From NCBI RefSeq assembly GCF_001439805.1, contig NZ_JYLK01000012.1, positions 124,001 to 188,000 on the forward strand: DNA of 64,000 nucleotides, read 5' to 3'. Position 1 is the first letter of the stretch. Every line of letters begins with the position of its first letter. Position numbers and translations under genes: made by a program. Shown here piece by piece: positions 50,614 to 59,078 of the stretch. The notes below the pieces were generated by a model that saw only the letters and a list, made by a program, of their open reading frames with translations, was not told the DNA's origin and ran no database searches. This DNA comes from Pseudomonas trivialis. Its GTDB lineage: Bacteria; Pseudomonadota; Gammaproteobacteria; Pseudomonadales; Pseudomonadaceae.

Positions 50614-51585
50614 ATGGGTAGAGTTGTTGCGGCCGCCGTCTACAGCGATGGCAAGAAAGTCACGGATATCACCCTTGATGAAGGCGCGGCCTGGGCCGCC
50701 AAACCGGGTCATTTTGTATGGATCGGGCTGGAAGAGCCCACCACCCTGGAGCTGACCAATCTGCAACGCCAGTTCAACCTGCACGAACTGGCAATCGAAG
50801 ACGCCATGGAAAAGCACAGCCGCCCGAAGCTCGAGACCTTCGGCGACGCGTTGTTTATCGTCACCTACTCGCCGGTGCGCGAGAACGGCAAGCTGGAGTT
50901 TATCGAAACCCACATCTTTGCCGGCAATGGCTACATCATCACTGCGCGCAACGGCCACTCGGCGTCCTACGGCTTTGTGCGTCAGCGCTGTGAGGCGCGG
51001 CCGCTGTTGCTGGAGCATGGGGAGGATTTCGTCCTCTATGCACTGCTGGATTTCGTCACCGAGAACTATCAGCCGGTGAGCGAGGCGATCCATGCCGAGA
51101 TCGATGAGCTGGAGCGCAATGTGCTGTGCAGCTCGCTGAGCGAGCGCGATATCCAGAAGATCCACGGCCTGCGCCGCGATGTGCTGCGACTCAAGCGCCA
51201 TGTGGCGCCGATGGTAGAGATCAGCCAGGAACTGCAGAAGCTGAGCTTCCCGTTTATCGACAAGAACATGCGCCCGTACTTCCGTGATGTGCAGATCCAC
51301 GTGACGCGGCAGATGGAAGACCTCACCACCCTGCGCGACATCGCCAGCCAGACCATCGAGATCGGTGTGCTGCTGGAAGCGTCACGTCAGAGCGTGGTAC
51401 AGCGCAAGTTCGCCGCATGGGCAGCGATCCTGGCATTCCCGACAGCGGTGGCGGGGATTTACGGGATGAATTTCCAGAACATGCCCGAGCTGCATTGGCA
51501 CTACGGCTACTTCGCGGTGCTCGGGTTGATTGCTACCGGCTGCATCAGTCTGTGGGCCAGCTTCAAGCGGTCAGGCTGGCTTTAA
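50614..51585 (+). CDS. CorA-family magnesium/divalent cation transporter
   Basis: 323 residues. A cytoplasmic helical domain is followed by two C-terminal helices with the canonical pore motif YGMNFQNMPEL. The GMN triad supports Mg2+ (or Co2+/Ni2+) transport. This contrasts with the GIN variant in cmaX at 17.5 kb, so the window holds two different 2-TM-GxN transporters. The ATG at 50614 is preferred; a GTG at 50602 is in frame. Confidence 0.92.
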   Translation: MGRVVAAAVYSDGKKVTDITLDEGAAWAAKPGHFVWIGLEEPTTLELTNLQRQFNLHELAIEDAMEKHSRPKLETFGDALFIVTYSPVRENGKLEFIETHIFAGNGYIITARNGHSASYGFVRQRCEARPLLLEHGEDFVLYALLDFVTENYQPVSEAIHAEIDELERNVLCSSLSERDIQKIHGLRRDVLRLKRHVAPMVEISQELQKLSFPFIDKNMRPYFRDVQIHVTRQMEDLTTLRDIASQTIEIGVLLEASRQSVVQRKFAAWAAILAFPTAVAGIYGMNFQNMPELHWHYGYFAVLGLIATGCISLWASFKRSGWL

Positions 51586-52304
51586 GCCGACTCTGGTTTG
51601 TGCGCCACGAAGCGCATCATCCATTCCGCCACGGTCGCGCCGTGGTGGTCTCGCTCCAGGCTTGCCACGCCCTGGGTGTAGATCTTTTCGCCAAGGGTCG
51701 TCTGAAGAATCTCCAGCAGCTCCCGTGAATAGTCAGCGACAAATTCCGGGTGGCCCTGAAAGCACAGCACCTGGTCGCCGATGTGATAAGCGGCGATGGG
51801 GCAGAATTCACTCGAGGCGATAACCGTGGCGTTGGCCGGCAAGGTGGTGACCTGGTCCTGATGGCTGATCAGCAGGGTCAGCTCCGGCACCTCGGGGCTC
51901 ATCCACGGCGCCTTGGCATCGAGCTTGTAATCGTGGATGCCCATGCCCCAGCCCTGGCTTGCGCGCTCGGTCTTGCCGCCGAGCAGCAATGCCAATAACT
52001 GGTGACCAAAACAAATGCCGAGCAATTTGTCGCCGCGTGCGTAACGCTCCAGCACATACGTCCTGAGGGTCTGGATCCAGGGATCGGTGCCGAAGGAATC
52101 GGCCTTGCTGCCAGTAATCAGATACGCATCGAAAGTTTCGTCATCCGGCGGGTATTCGCCCTGCACAACGTTGTAGACGACAAACTCGGCAGCAATCGGC
52201 TGTCGGGAAAACAGACGCTTGAACATCTGCCCATAGCCCTGGTACTGATCGATCAAGCCAGGGCGCAGGATATCGGTTTCCAGAATGCAGACGCGTAGCG
52301 ACAT
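51582..52304 (-). CDS. Class I glutamine amidotransferase (GATase1-like)
   Basis: 240 residues with nucleophile cysteine in LLGICFGHQLLALLLGG and a catalytic His in FQGHPEF. The N-terminus VCILETDILRPGLIDQYQGYGQMF and the YLITGSKADSF motif resemble GMP-synthase-like amidotransferases of unassigned substrate. It converges with the CorA gene, the stops overlapping by four bases. The ATG at 52304 was chosen, giving normal family length. Confidence 0.88.
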   Translation of the reverse strand: MSLRVCILETDILRPGLIDQYQGYGQMFKRLFSRQPIAAEFVVYNVVQGEYPPDDETFDAYLITGSKADSFGTDPWIQTLRTYVLERYARGDKLLGICFGHQLLALLLGGKTERASQGWGMGIHDYKLDAKAPWMSPEVPELTLLISHQDQVTTLPANATVIASSEFCPIAAYHIGDQVLCFQGHPEFVADYSRELLEILQTTLGEKIYTQGVASLERDHHGATVAEWMMRFVAHKPESA

Positions 52305-52764
52305 AAAAAATACCTGACACGGCGATGGGAATAATGAACACCCAGAGCCTGCCTTGAAACATGCCTGCAACGCAAGCGCAGAACTGCGCATCCACCCTGT
52401 AGGCCTCTGTCCGCGCCGGATTGACACGGTTTCAATAGCGGATGCGTTGACTGCTTTGACCCCCTGCGCCCGGACGAACGGTAGGTACGCGGGCGAATGA
52501 CCTGATTAATCGTTTTAGCTGTCTAGCCAAGGCATTGGCGCCAATATGGCGTTATGCCTCATGCCTTTTTAAGCTCGAATAATGCTTAGCTGATATGAAA
52601 TGAGTCTAAGACTGCAAGAACGAGCGCTCTAAGGTTGAACTCAGTAAGGGGTTGCTGCCGGGTTTTGCTGGAGCAGCTGTAAGAAAAATGTCACGCCAGA
52701 TCGCGATACTGAATTCAACGGCACGCATTTGACGCTCAGGAATAACAACAAAAGGCAGTCAGCC
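52305..52764. other. 460-base gap without a recognised gene
   Basis: Moderately AT-rich, with short palindromes (TTGGCGCCAA near 52537). It lies between the amidotransferase gene and a 31-codon reading frame, and probably holds promoters in both directions. I see no RNA gene or longer conserved frame. Confidence 0.5.
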
Positions 52765-52860
52765 ATGTTCAAACATTCGAAAGTACGCCAGGCGGGACTT
52801 ATTCTTTTCGCCACCACATTGATTTTGATCCTGCCCAATTTAACCAAGGTTATCGGGTAA
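52765..52860 (+). CDS. Candidate 31-residue membrane peptide
   Basis: A short frame: MFKHSKVRQ as a basic head, then a hydrophobic helix of about twenty residues (AGLILFATTLILILPNL) and a short TKVIG tail, consistent with one inner-membrane span with the N-terminus inside. AAAGG lies about nine bases before the ATG. A terminator follows at 52912-52966, so a dedicated transcript is likely. No known family is recognised. It is too short for most gene finders. Confidence 0.55.
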   Translation: MFKHSKVRQAGLILFATTLILILPNLTKVIG

Positions 52861-52911
52861 GGATCCGAGCCACGTGTTCTGTGCCCCCACCGCATCAGAA
52901 TTGCAGTTTTT

Positions 52912-52966
52912 GACAGCACCTGCGAGGCATTGCGTATAGCGATCCCGTAGCAGGGGCTGTCTTTTT
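52912..52966 (+). terminator. Terminator after the 31-codon frame
   Basis: Stem GACAGC-A-CCTGC (52912-52923) with GCAGG-G-GCTGTC (52950-52961), one A/G mismatch, a large 26-base loop, then five T at 52962-52966. Confidence 0.7.
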
Positions 52967-53003
52967 ACATGCTGATTTCCGCTATCTTGCAGGTCATCCC
53001 CAC

Positions 53004-53825
53004 TTGAAAACGGACTCACTGTTGAAAACGATCCTTGCGTTGTTCGCCCTGCTCAGCATGCCAGCCGGCGCCGCGCAATTGACCATCGAACTGGACCACA
53101 CCAGCAGGACATGGCAGACCGCCGACCTGCTCAAACACCCGGACGCGCAGACGGTGCACATCGTTGATGATGTTTCCTACAAGCGCGCTATGACGTATCG
53201 CGCAGTGCCGCTGGCGGCGCTGCTGCCGGGGCTCGCACCGCAGAGTCATCTGCAGGCGGTCGCCCTGGATGGGTTTGCCGCCGAACTCAGCGCCGCACCC
53301 CTGTTGGAAAAAACCGGCGCCCGCGCCTGGCTGGCGGTGGAAGACCCGACCCACCCCTGGCCTGCCCTGATGCCAGGCAAACCAGGCGCCGGGCCTTTTT
53401 ACCTGGTGTGGACCGACCCGCAGGCAGGGCCGATCAGCCCGGAGCAGTGGCCGTTTCAGGTTTCCCGCATCAAACAGTTGAAGACCGTGGCCGAGCGTTT
53501 CCCGGCCTTATTGCCCGACCCGAAGCTGGCGGCGAATGATCCGATCAACCAGGGCTTTGCGCTGTTCCAGAAAAACTGCCTGGCCTGCCATCGGCTCAAT
53601 GGCGCCGGGGATGCAGAGGTGGGCCCGGACCTGAATATTCCCTACAGCCCCACCGAGTATTTCAGCGGCGATTTTCTCAAGCGCTATATTCGCGACCCGC
53701 AAAACGTGCGGCACTGGCCACAGGCGAAGATGCCGGCGTTTGCCGCCAGTGTGTTGCCCGACAGCGAACTGGATTCGCTGGTGGGGTATTTGAAGCACAT
53801 GGCCGGGCGCAAATCCCAACCCTGA
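53004..53825 (+). CDS. Periplasmic mono-heme cytochrome c family protein
   Basis: 273 residues with a signal peptide (LLKTILALFALLSMPAGAA) and a molybdopterin-oxidoreductase-like or sulfite-oxidase-like beta domain (residues about 25-165). A C-terminal cytochrome c domain has heme motif CLACH and a distal methionine in KMPAFAASVL. The start is a TTG, either at 53004 (AGG upstream) or at 53022; no ATG is available. It probably shuttles electrons in the periplasm; the partner is unknown. Confidence 0.85.
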   Translation: MKTDSLLKTILALFALLSMPAGAAQLTIELDHTSRTWQTADLLKHPDAQTVHIVDDVSYKRAMTYRAVPLAALLPGLAPQSHLQAVALDGFAAELSAAPLLEKTGARAWLAVEDPTHPWPALMPGKPGAGPFYLVWTDPQAGPISPEQWPFQVSRIKQLKTVAERFPALLPDPKLAANDPINQGFALFQKNCLACHRLNGAGDAEVGPDLNIPYSPTEYFSGDFLKRYIRDPQNVRHWPQAKMPAFAASVLPDSELDSLVGYLKHMAGRKSQP

Positions 53826-53850
53826 GTCTTATGCTGTGGGAATGGTGCAC

Positions 53851-54654
53851 TCATTGCTGCTGCACAGCGATAACCGGCGTCGGCCTCACCACCACCTTGG
53901 CGTGCATCTGCTCATGCCCGCCGCCCCGGCGCATGCCGCGCACCGGACAGGCGTCGAGGTAGTCCAGTCCCACCGCCAGCTTGAGGTGCCGCTCCGGCCG
54001 GGCCATCTGGTTGGTCACGTCAAAGCTGTACCACGCGCCCTCAAGCCAGGCTTCGGCCCAGGCATGACTGGCCAGGTGCGTGCTGTCTTCGCTGTATAGA
54101 TACCCCGACACATAACGCGCCGGAATCCCCAGGCTGCGCGCGCAGGCCAGGAACGCGTGGGTATGATCCTGACACACGCCCGCCCTGCCAGCGAAGGCCT
54201 GGGCCGCGCAGGTATCGACCTCGGTGGCGCCAGGCGTGTAAACCATGGACTGATTGAGCGCGTGCATCAGGTCGATCAACGCACTACGGTCACGGCGTTG
54301 ATGACAGTGCTGGTCGGCAAAGTCGCGCAGGGCTTCGTCCGGCTCTGTCAGGCGGGTGCAGCGCAGGAAAGGAAATGCCGACTGGCCCTCGTGCTCCGCT
54401 TCACGCAGCTCGTCGATATCCACCTGGCCGCGAGCGCGGATGACGATTGCATCGTGGGGTTCATCCAGGGTCAGCACATGCAGGATATTGCCGAACGGGT
54501 CCACCTGGGCGCGCACCGGGCGCGGCAGGTCGAGCTGCCAACTGATGACCTGCTGGCGCTCGCTGTCGTGGGGTGTAAGGCGCAGGTACTGGATGCTCGC
54601 GCGCACCTGGTCTTGGTAGTGGTAGGTGGTTTCGTGACTGATGGAAAGTCTCAT
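53851..54654 (-). CDS. Transglutaminase-like cysteine protease family protein
   Basis: 267 residues. N-terminal bacterial transglutaminase-like domain (MRLSISHETTYHYQDQVRASIQYLRLTPHD), then the core with catalytic Cys in AGVCQDHTHAFLACARSLGIPARYVSGY, His in ASHAWAEAW and Asp in SFDVTNQ. It is the third gene of a conserved operon with a circularly permuted ATP-grasp protein and an alpha-E protein. Here the alpha-E gene is reduced to 26 codons whose stop overlaps this start (ATGA). Confidence 0.92.
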   Translation of the reverse strand: MRLSISHETTYHYQDQVRASIQYLRLTPHDSERQQVISWQLDLPRPVRAQVDPFGNILHVLTLDEPHDAIVIRARGQVDIDELREAEHEGQSAFPFLRCTRLTEPDEALRDFADQHCHQRRDRSALIDLMHALNQSMVYTPGATEVDTCAAQAFAGRAGVCQDHTHAFLACARSLGIPARYVSGYLYSEDSTHLASHAWAEAWLEGAWYSFDVTNQMARPERHLKLAVGLDYLDACPVRGMRRGGGHEQMHAKVVVRPTPVIAVQQQ

Positions 54655-54731
54655 GGGGCCTCCGTGCAGGAACTGTGAAGGGCGTCGCTCAACTGGCGCA
54701 CCAAGGGGATGAGGGGGGTTCGACTCAACAT
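54651..54731 (-). pseudogene. Remnant of alpha-E (DUF403) gene, internal deletion
   Basis: A 26-codon frame beginning MLSRT and ending IPLVRQLSDALHSSCTEAP. From memory, full alpha-E proteins (about 315 residues) begin MLSRTASDLYW and end with a LVRQL-type helix, so the two ends of the gene are present and about 290 codons between them are lost, in frame. It sits exactly where the gene is expected, between the ATP-grasp gene (stop four bases upstream) and the transglutaminase gene (overlapping ATGA). Coupled translation of the downstream gene is preserved. Confidence 0.7.
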
Positions 54732-54735
54732 GGCA

Positions 54736-56145
54736 TCAACCCTCCACCACCCACGTGTCCTTGGTGCCGCCACCCTGGGACGAGTTGACCACCAGCGAGC
54801 CCTCGCGCAGCGCCACGCGCGTCAAGCCGCCGGGCACCACGCGGGTTTCCTTGCCGGACAGCACAAACGGGCGCAGGTCGATATGGCGCGGGGCGATGCC
54901 GTTGTCGACGAAGGTCGGGCAGGTGGATAAACACAAGGTCGGCTGGGCGATATAGGCGTGGGGTTTGGCTTTGAGGCGTACGCGAAAGGCTTCTATTTCG
55001 GCTGCGCTGGATGCCGGCCCGACCAGCATGCCGTAGCCGCCGGAGCCCTGCGTTTCCTTGACCACCAGGTGCGGCAGATTGGCCAGGACGTGGGACAGCT
55101 CGTCAGGCTTGCGGCATTGAAAGGTCGGCACGTTCTTCAGGATCGGTTCTTCATCCAGGTAAAAGCGGATCATCTCGGTGACGAAGGGGTACACCGACTT
55201 GTCATCCGCCACGCCAGTGCCGATTGCATTGGCCAGCACCACATTGCCACAGCGATAGGCCGCGAGCAGGCCGGGCACACCGAGCATGGAATCGGGGTTG
55301 AATGCCAGCGGGTCAAGAAAGGCATCGTCGAGGCGGCGGTAGATCACATCCACGGCTTTGGGGCCGTCGGTGGTGCGCATGAACACGTGGTCATCGCGCA
55401 CGAACAGGTCGGCGCCCTCCACCAGCTCCACGCCCATTTCCCTGGCCAGGAACGCGTGTTCGAAAAAGGCGCTGTTGAAGCGGCCCGGAGTCAGCACCAC
55501 GACGCTGGGATTGTCGATGGGGCTGGCGCTCTTTAGGGTGTCGAGCAGCAGATTGGGGTAGTGATCGATCGGCGCGATGCGCTGGGCGGCAAACAGTTCG
55601 GGGAACAGACGCATCATCATCTTGCGGTCTTCGAGCATGTAGCTGACACCGCTGGGGGTACGCAGGTTGTCTTCCAGTACGTAGTAAGTGCCGTCGCCAT
55701 CACGTACGAGATCGACCCCGGAGACATGGGAATACAGATCGCGGTGCAGATCCAGGCCCTGCATGGCCAGTTGGTATTGCTCGTTGGCCAGCACCTGTTC
55801 GGCGGGGATGATGCCCGCCTTGATAATGCGCTGTTCGTGGTACAGATCGGCAAGAAACAGGTTCAGCGCCTTGACCCGCTGAATGCAGCCACGTTCGACA
55901 ATCTGCCATTCACTGGCCGGAATACTGCGGGGGATGATGTCGAAGGGAATCAGCCGTTCAGTGCCTTGCTCGTCGCCGTAGAGGGTGAAGGTGATACCCG
56001 CTCGGTGAAACAGCAAATCGGCCTCGCGCCGGCGCTGGGCCAGCAGTTCGGGCGGAGTCTGCGCCAACCAGCGGGCGAACTCGCGGTAATGGGGACGTAC
56101 CTGCCCTGCCCCGTCGTACATTTCGTCGAAATAAGTGCGGATCAT
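54736..56145 (-). CDS. Circularly permuted ATP-grasp type 2 family protein
   Basis: 469 residues of the DUF404/DUF407 family, predicted peptide-bond-forming or amide ligases. Motifs: MIRTYFDEMYDG at the start, FNLFLADLYHEQ-type helix (KALNLFLADLYHEQRIIKAG), GDGTYYVLEDNLRTPSGVSYMLEDR and VKETQGSGGYGMLVGP. The C-terminal LRPFVLSGKETRVVPGGLTRVAL has catalytic-looking basic residues. The ATG at 56145 begins the conserved N-terminus. It heads an operon with the alpha-E remnant and a transglutaminase; family members are thought to build a peptide-like metabolite. Confidence 0.92.
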   Translation of the reverse strand: MIRTYFDEMYDGAGQVRPHYREFARWLAQTPPELLAQRRREADLLFHRAGITFTLYGDEQGTERLIPFDIIPRSIPASEWQIVERGCIQRVKALNLFLADLYHEQRIIKAGIIPAEQVLANEQYQLAMQGLDLHRDLYSHVSGVDLVRDGDGTYYVLEDNLRTPSGVSYMLEDRKMMMRLFPELFAAQRIAPIDHYPNLLLDTLKSASPIDNPSVVVLTPGRFNSAFFEHAFLAREMGVELVEGADLFVRDDHVFMRTTDGPKAVDVIYRRLDDAFLDPLAFNPDSMLGVPGLLAAYRCGNVVLANAIGTGVADDKSVYPFVTEMIRFYLDEEPILKNVPTFQCRKPDELSHVLANLPHLVVKETQGSGGYGMLVGPASSAAEIEAFRVRLKAKPHAYIAQPTLCLSTCPTFVDNGIAPRHIDLRPFVLSGKETRVVPGGLTRVALREGSLVVNSSQGGGTKDTWVVEG

Positions 56146-56544
56146 GCCGAACTCCTTGTCACCCGGACACACGAACCTTCGCAAGGCCCGTGCCAGCGGC
56201 ATAAACACCCAAGTATCAGTGAGTTGAATAACCACCGGGATCTGCCCGCACCGTCCTGGTGCGCATATTCCCAGTGCAGGGTCGCCTGCTTCATCGCAAG
56301 GCCGCGTTTTACTATCAACAGCATAGTCAGACTTGATTTCACTGCGCGGCTGAAGCTGCGGATAATCGCCAACATCTGCTGAACAGGACGCGTCCTACAG
56401 TTCCAGCGCAACGATCTTCCCTTTAGGCCACCCGACTTGGGTGGCTTTTTTTTGCTTTCGAAAAAATCGCGCAGCGTTTTCAAACAGCGCAAACAAAATC
56501 GGCCGACCCATAGGTCAGCCGATATGTTGTGCCTGCACAGATTG
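56146..56544. other. 399-base gap, possible small RNA ending at 56453
   Basis: It contains one clear plus-strand terminator (56427-56453) although no plus-strand gene lies upstream for kilobases. A palindrome AGGACGCGTCCT (56386-56397) and a GATAAT box at 56361-56366 precede it, so a transcript of about 80 bases is conceivable. The minus-strand frame across this gap shows no protein-like features. Confidence 0.35.
56427..56453 (+). terminator. Orphan plus-strand terminator
   Basis: Stem GCCACCC/GGGTGGC (56427-56433 with 56439-56445), loop GACTT, followed by eight T. It has no annotated plus-strand gene upstream. Confidence 0.85.
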
Positions 56545-56886
56545 CTACATGGGTAGCCCACGCACCTCCTGCTTGACGCCCCACCCTTCAATGATCCCGC
56601 CCAACGGCTCGACCACTGCTTCAAAGTCCTGCTCGAAGTCTCCTATGCCGTCGTAGGTGGCTGACATGATCTTGCTCAATTCCAGATACCAGGCACCGTC
56701 ATCGCGCGCGCTGACCTGGGCATTCAAGGACTCGCCGCGAAACTCACCCGCCGCCCTGCGCGCCCGTTCTTCATCCGGGAAAATCGCGTAGAACTCGATG
56801 GGGTGAAACCGTGAAAAGTCAAAACCGCCTTCTTTCATGCGGCGTAGAACGTGGGTGCTGATGTCTTCTTGATAGGCTGTGCTCAT
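56545..56886 (-). CDS. RraB-family protein (RNase E inhibitor-like)
   Basis: A 113-residue RraB fold: VLRRMKEGGFDFSRFHPIEFYAIFPDEERARRAAGEF, then a ferredoxin-like second half WYLELSKIMSATYDGIGDFEQDFEAVVEPLGGIIEGWG. The ATG at 56886 has a perfect AGGAGG. RraB lowers RNase E activity in enterics; that role here is by family only. Confidence 0.85.
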   Translation of the reverse strand: MSTAYQEDISTHVLRRMKEGGFDFSRFHPIEFYAIFPDEERARRAAGEFRGESLNAQVSARDDGAWYLELSKIMSATYDGIGDFEQDFEAVVEPLGGIIEGWGVKQEVRGLPM

Positions 56887-57099
56887 GAAACGTCCTCCTG
56901 AAACCGATGGATAGACTTTCCGTGCCTCCCGAAGCCCGCGCGCTGCTGGCGCGAACACCACGGCAATGATTGCACCGCAGGGAAAACAAGCATGTAGCTG
57001 ACAAGACCAGTACCTAGCGAATCATTCGCTGATCTCGCTTGCAGAGTAGCGCGAAGCTATCACCTCCACCAGAGGGCTGCACTGGCAAACAGAGAATGT

Positions 57100-57336
57100 T
57101 CAGGCGGCGGGCGAAATGTCGAGGATCTGGATACTGTTCTGATCCTTGAGGATCTTGACGGTAGGCTCGGGCTTACGGCCCTCAAGGTCGTTGAGGTCGA
57201 GTTCGGCAGCGACCGGCACGAGTTTGTTGCGAATCATGTGCGCCGCGTCTTCGAGGCTGGGCTTGTGGTCGCAGGCGAACTGCTCCACGGACTGCACACC
57301 GTGATCGTCAACGAAGGTAATTTGCCACATTTGCAT
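57100..57336 (-). CDS. Conserved small protein of unknown function
   Basis: 78 residues, MQMWQITFVDDHGVQSVEQFACDH..., soluble, mixed alpha/beta, with no recognised motif. GAGGAGG precedes the ATG at 57336, which supports expression. No functional inference can be drawn from neighbours, which are unrelated single genes. Confidence 0.75.
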   Translation of the reverse strand: MQMWQITFVDDHGVQSVEQFACDHKPSLEDAAHMIRNKLVPVAAELDLNDLEGRKPEPTVKILKDQNSIQILDISPAA

Positions 57337-57439
57337 CGGTGCCTCCTCGATAAAACCCATGTGTGGGCTCACATCCATCTGGACCTTGAGGGCTCGTCAA
57401 ACGTTCCACTCAAGGCCGCAGGCACCTGATCGACAGTGG

Positions 57440-58045
57440 TTATTTCTCGGCGTGTTGCTTGAGCGCTTTCAAGGTATTGAACGGCGCGTCCACCACGAAC
57501 TTGTTGGCCAACCAGGAGGGCACGCTGCCGCCTGGCTCAGTGTGCACCTGATAGGTAACCTCGGTCTGGTTATCGCCCTTGGGCACCAGCTTCCAGAAAC
57601 CCTCGACTTGCGCCACGCGCACGTAGCCTTTTTCTTCCGGCTTGTAGGTCGGCACGCCCTGCAATGTGCGCGTTATACCGCCATCGGCGTTTTTGGTGGT
57701 GGTGATGTGGGTGTAGGAATCACGGTCAGTCACCGGGAACGGTGCGTTGAACTGGGTGTAGGTCCAGGCCTCATCGCCCTTCTTGTCCACCAGCTTCTGG
57801 GATTTGCATTCGTGAATCCATGAACAGGCAGCGGCGACGTCTTCCTGCAGGTCCTGGATTTTCGCCACGGGCGCCTTGATCAGGGTGACACCGCGATAGG
57901 CCTTGTACTTGGAGCCGGCAACTTCGCTCAAGGACACCTTGATGCCGTCCTCGTCCTTGGCCACCTGCCAGTCCTCGGCCTGCGCGGTGGCCGCGAACAA
58001 CACCGTGAAACCGCACACCACAGCCATTCGTTTCAGCGAACCCAT
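57440..58045 (-). CDS. Periplasmic START-domain lipid-binding-like protein
   Basis: 201 residues with signal peptide MGSLKRMAVVCGFTVLFAATAQA, then a START/SRPBCC-type domain (WQVAKDEDGIKVSLSEVAGSKYKAYRGV, APFPVTDRDSYTHI, KGYVRVAQVEGFWKLVPKG, STW-like SVPSWLANKFVVDAPFNTLKALK). The START fold binds lipids or hydrophobic ligands. The ATG at 58045 begins the signal peptide; the upstream extension is not conserved in character. Confidence 0.87.
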   Translation of the reverse strand: MGSLKRMAVVCGFTVLFAATAQAEDWQVAKDEDGIKVSLSEVAGSKYKAYRGVTLIKAPVAKIQDLQEDVAAACSWIHECKSQKLVDKKGDEAWTYTQFNAPFPVTDRDSYTHITTTKNADGGITRTLQGVPTYKPEEKGYVRVAQVEGFWKLVPKGDNQTEVTYQVHTEPGGSVPSWLANKFVVDAPFNTLKALKQHAEK

Positions 58046-58086
58046 CGTTGTATTCCTTATTGTTGAAGTTCCGAGAGTAAAGCCCA

Positions 58087-58341
58087 TCAAGCCGCCGTCA
58101 TCTGCTCCCACCAGCCGATCAGCCGGATTGCATCAGCCTGGTCGGTGCCGCACACCTCAAGATCCGCCTTGAAGTCACTGCACACAGCCGGGCGCTCGGG
58201 CTTGCCGAACAGCTGGCATAGCTGTTCGACCGACAGGTGCAGGCAGCGTTCGCCCGCTGGTTTGCCCTGGGGCATTCCGGGTAATGGCGAACTGATAGAG
58301 GGGGCAATGCAGCAAGCGCCACAGCCTTCACGGCATTTCAT
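58087..58341 (-). CDS. YkgJ-family cysteine-cluster protein
   Basis: 84 residues with N-terminal MKCREGCGACCIAPSIS and further cysteines (GERCLHLS, AVCSDFKADLEVCG). This is the Cx3CxxCC pattern of the YkgJ/CxxCxxCC family, which probably binds zinc or an iron-sulfur cluster. Role unknown. Confidence 0.88.
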   Translation of the reverse strand: MKCREGCGACCIAPSISSPLPGMPQGKPAGERCLHLSVEQLCQLFGKPERPAVCSDFKADLEVCGTDQADAIRLIGWWEQMTAA

Positions 58342-58500
58342 GACCAGCAGGTCCTCGACGACTCAATGGGAGGGCGGGCCTAGGGTACGCCCTTGAACAA
58401 CCGTTTTAAAATGGCCCGCCAACGGTTTTTCAAGCAAAAAACAGGTGACTGACCAGTCCGCGACAGATGGTCGAGTCAGCGCGCCACTTGCCCACAAGCG

Positions 58501-58974
58501 TTATTGCTTGAATTCAAAATCCAGCGCGGCGCCTTCCACATCACGACGTTCTTCGTTGCGCAGTTGCAGCTTCATTTCATTGCTGAGCAAGCGGCCGTTG
58601 ATCTGGAATGCGCTGTTATCGGTGGGCTTGTCGCCAAACATCGGCGGCAGCAGCGGTACGCTTTTGGGCTTGGGCATGGTGCCGATAGGCTGTAAATGCC
58701 TGACCATGTCGGAAGGCAGCGACAGGTCGAGTTGTGCCGGTGGCAGCTTGGTCTGGGCGACCTCACGGGCCGACCTGGATTTTTTTCTGGCCGAGGCGCG
58801 CTTTTTCTTGGCTATCGTCGCTTTCTTGGCCTGCGCCGTTTTCTTCGCCGCGGTCGTCTGCTCAGCACTCGCCGCAGGCTTGGTGTCCGTCACGGGCGCG
58901 GCCGCCATTACGACGCCGACGTTGCACAGCGTTAACAGGCCAATCATCCCTACAGCGCGAAAAATCGAATTCAT
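58501..58974 (-). CDS. Exported Lys/Ala-rich protein of unknown function
   Basis: 157 residues. The signal peptide MNSIFRAVGMIGLLTLCNVGVVMA is followed by a low-complexity basic region of repeated AKK/ARK units (residues about 42-72). A conserved-looking C-terminal part follows (PSDMVRHLQPIG, LLPPMFGDKPTDNSAFQINGRLLSNEMKLQLRNE). The ATG at 58974 was chosen to place the signal peptide at the start. I do not recognise the family. Confidence 0.75.
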   Translation of the reverse strand: MNSIFRAVGMIGLLTLCNVGVVMAAAPVTDTKPAASAEQTTAAKKTAQAKKATIAKKKRASARKKSRSAREVAQTKLPPAQLDLSLPSDMVRHLQPIGTMPKPKSVPLLPPMFGDKPTDNSAFQINGRLLSNEMKLQLRNEERRDVEGAALDFEFKQ

Positions 58975-59078
58975 ATCGCCAACAGCATTAACGGCAGAAG
59001 GCCATATGCTCGCTTGTTGTGCGCGGCATGACAAGCACAGCAAGCACACCCCTGTAGGAATTGTCCCGGTTGTGCGCC

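Noticed and set aside
56142..56624. A 160-codon minus-strand frame in the gap between rraB-like and ATP-grasp genes
   Set aside because: It runs through a terminator hairpin and overlaps both neighbours out of frame; composition is not protein-like.
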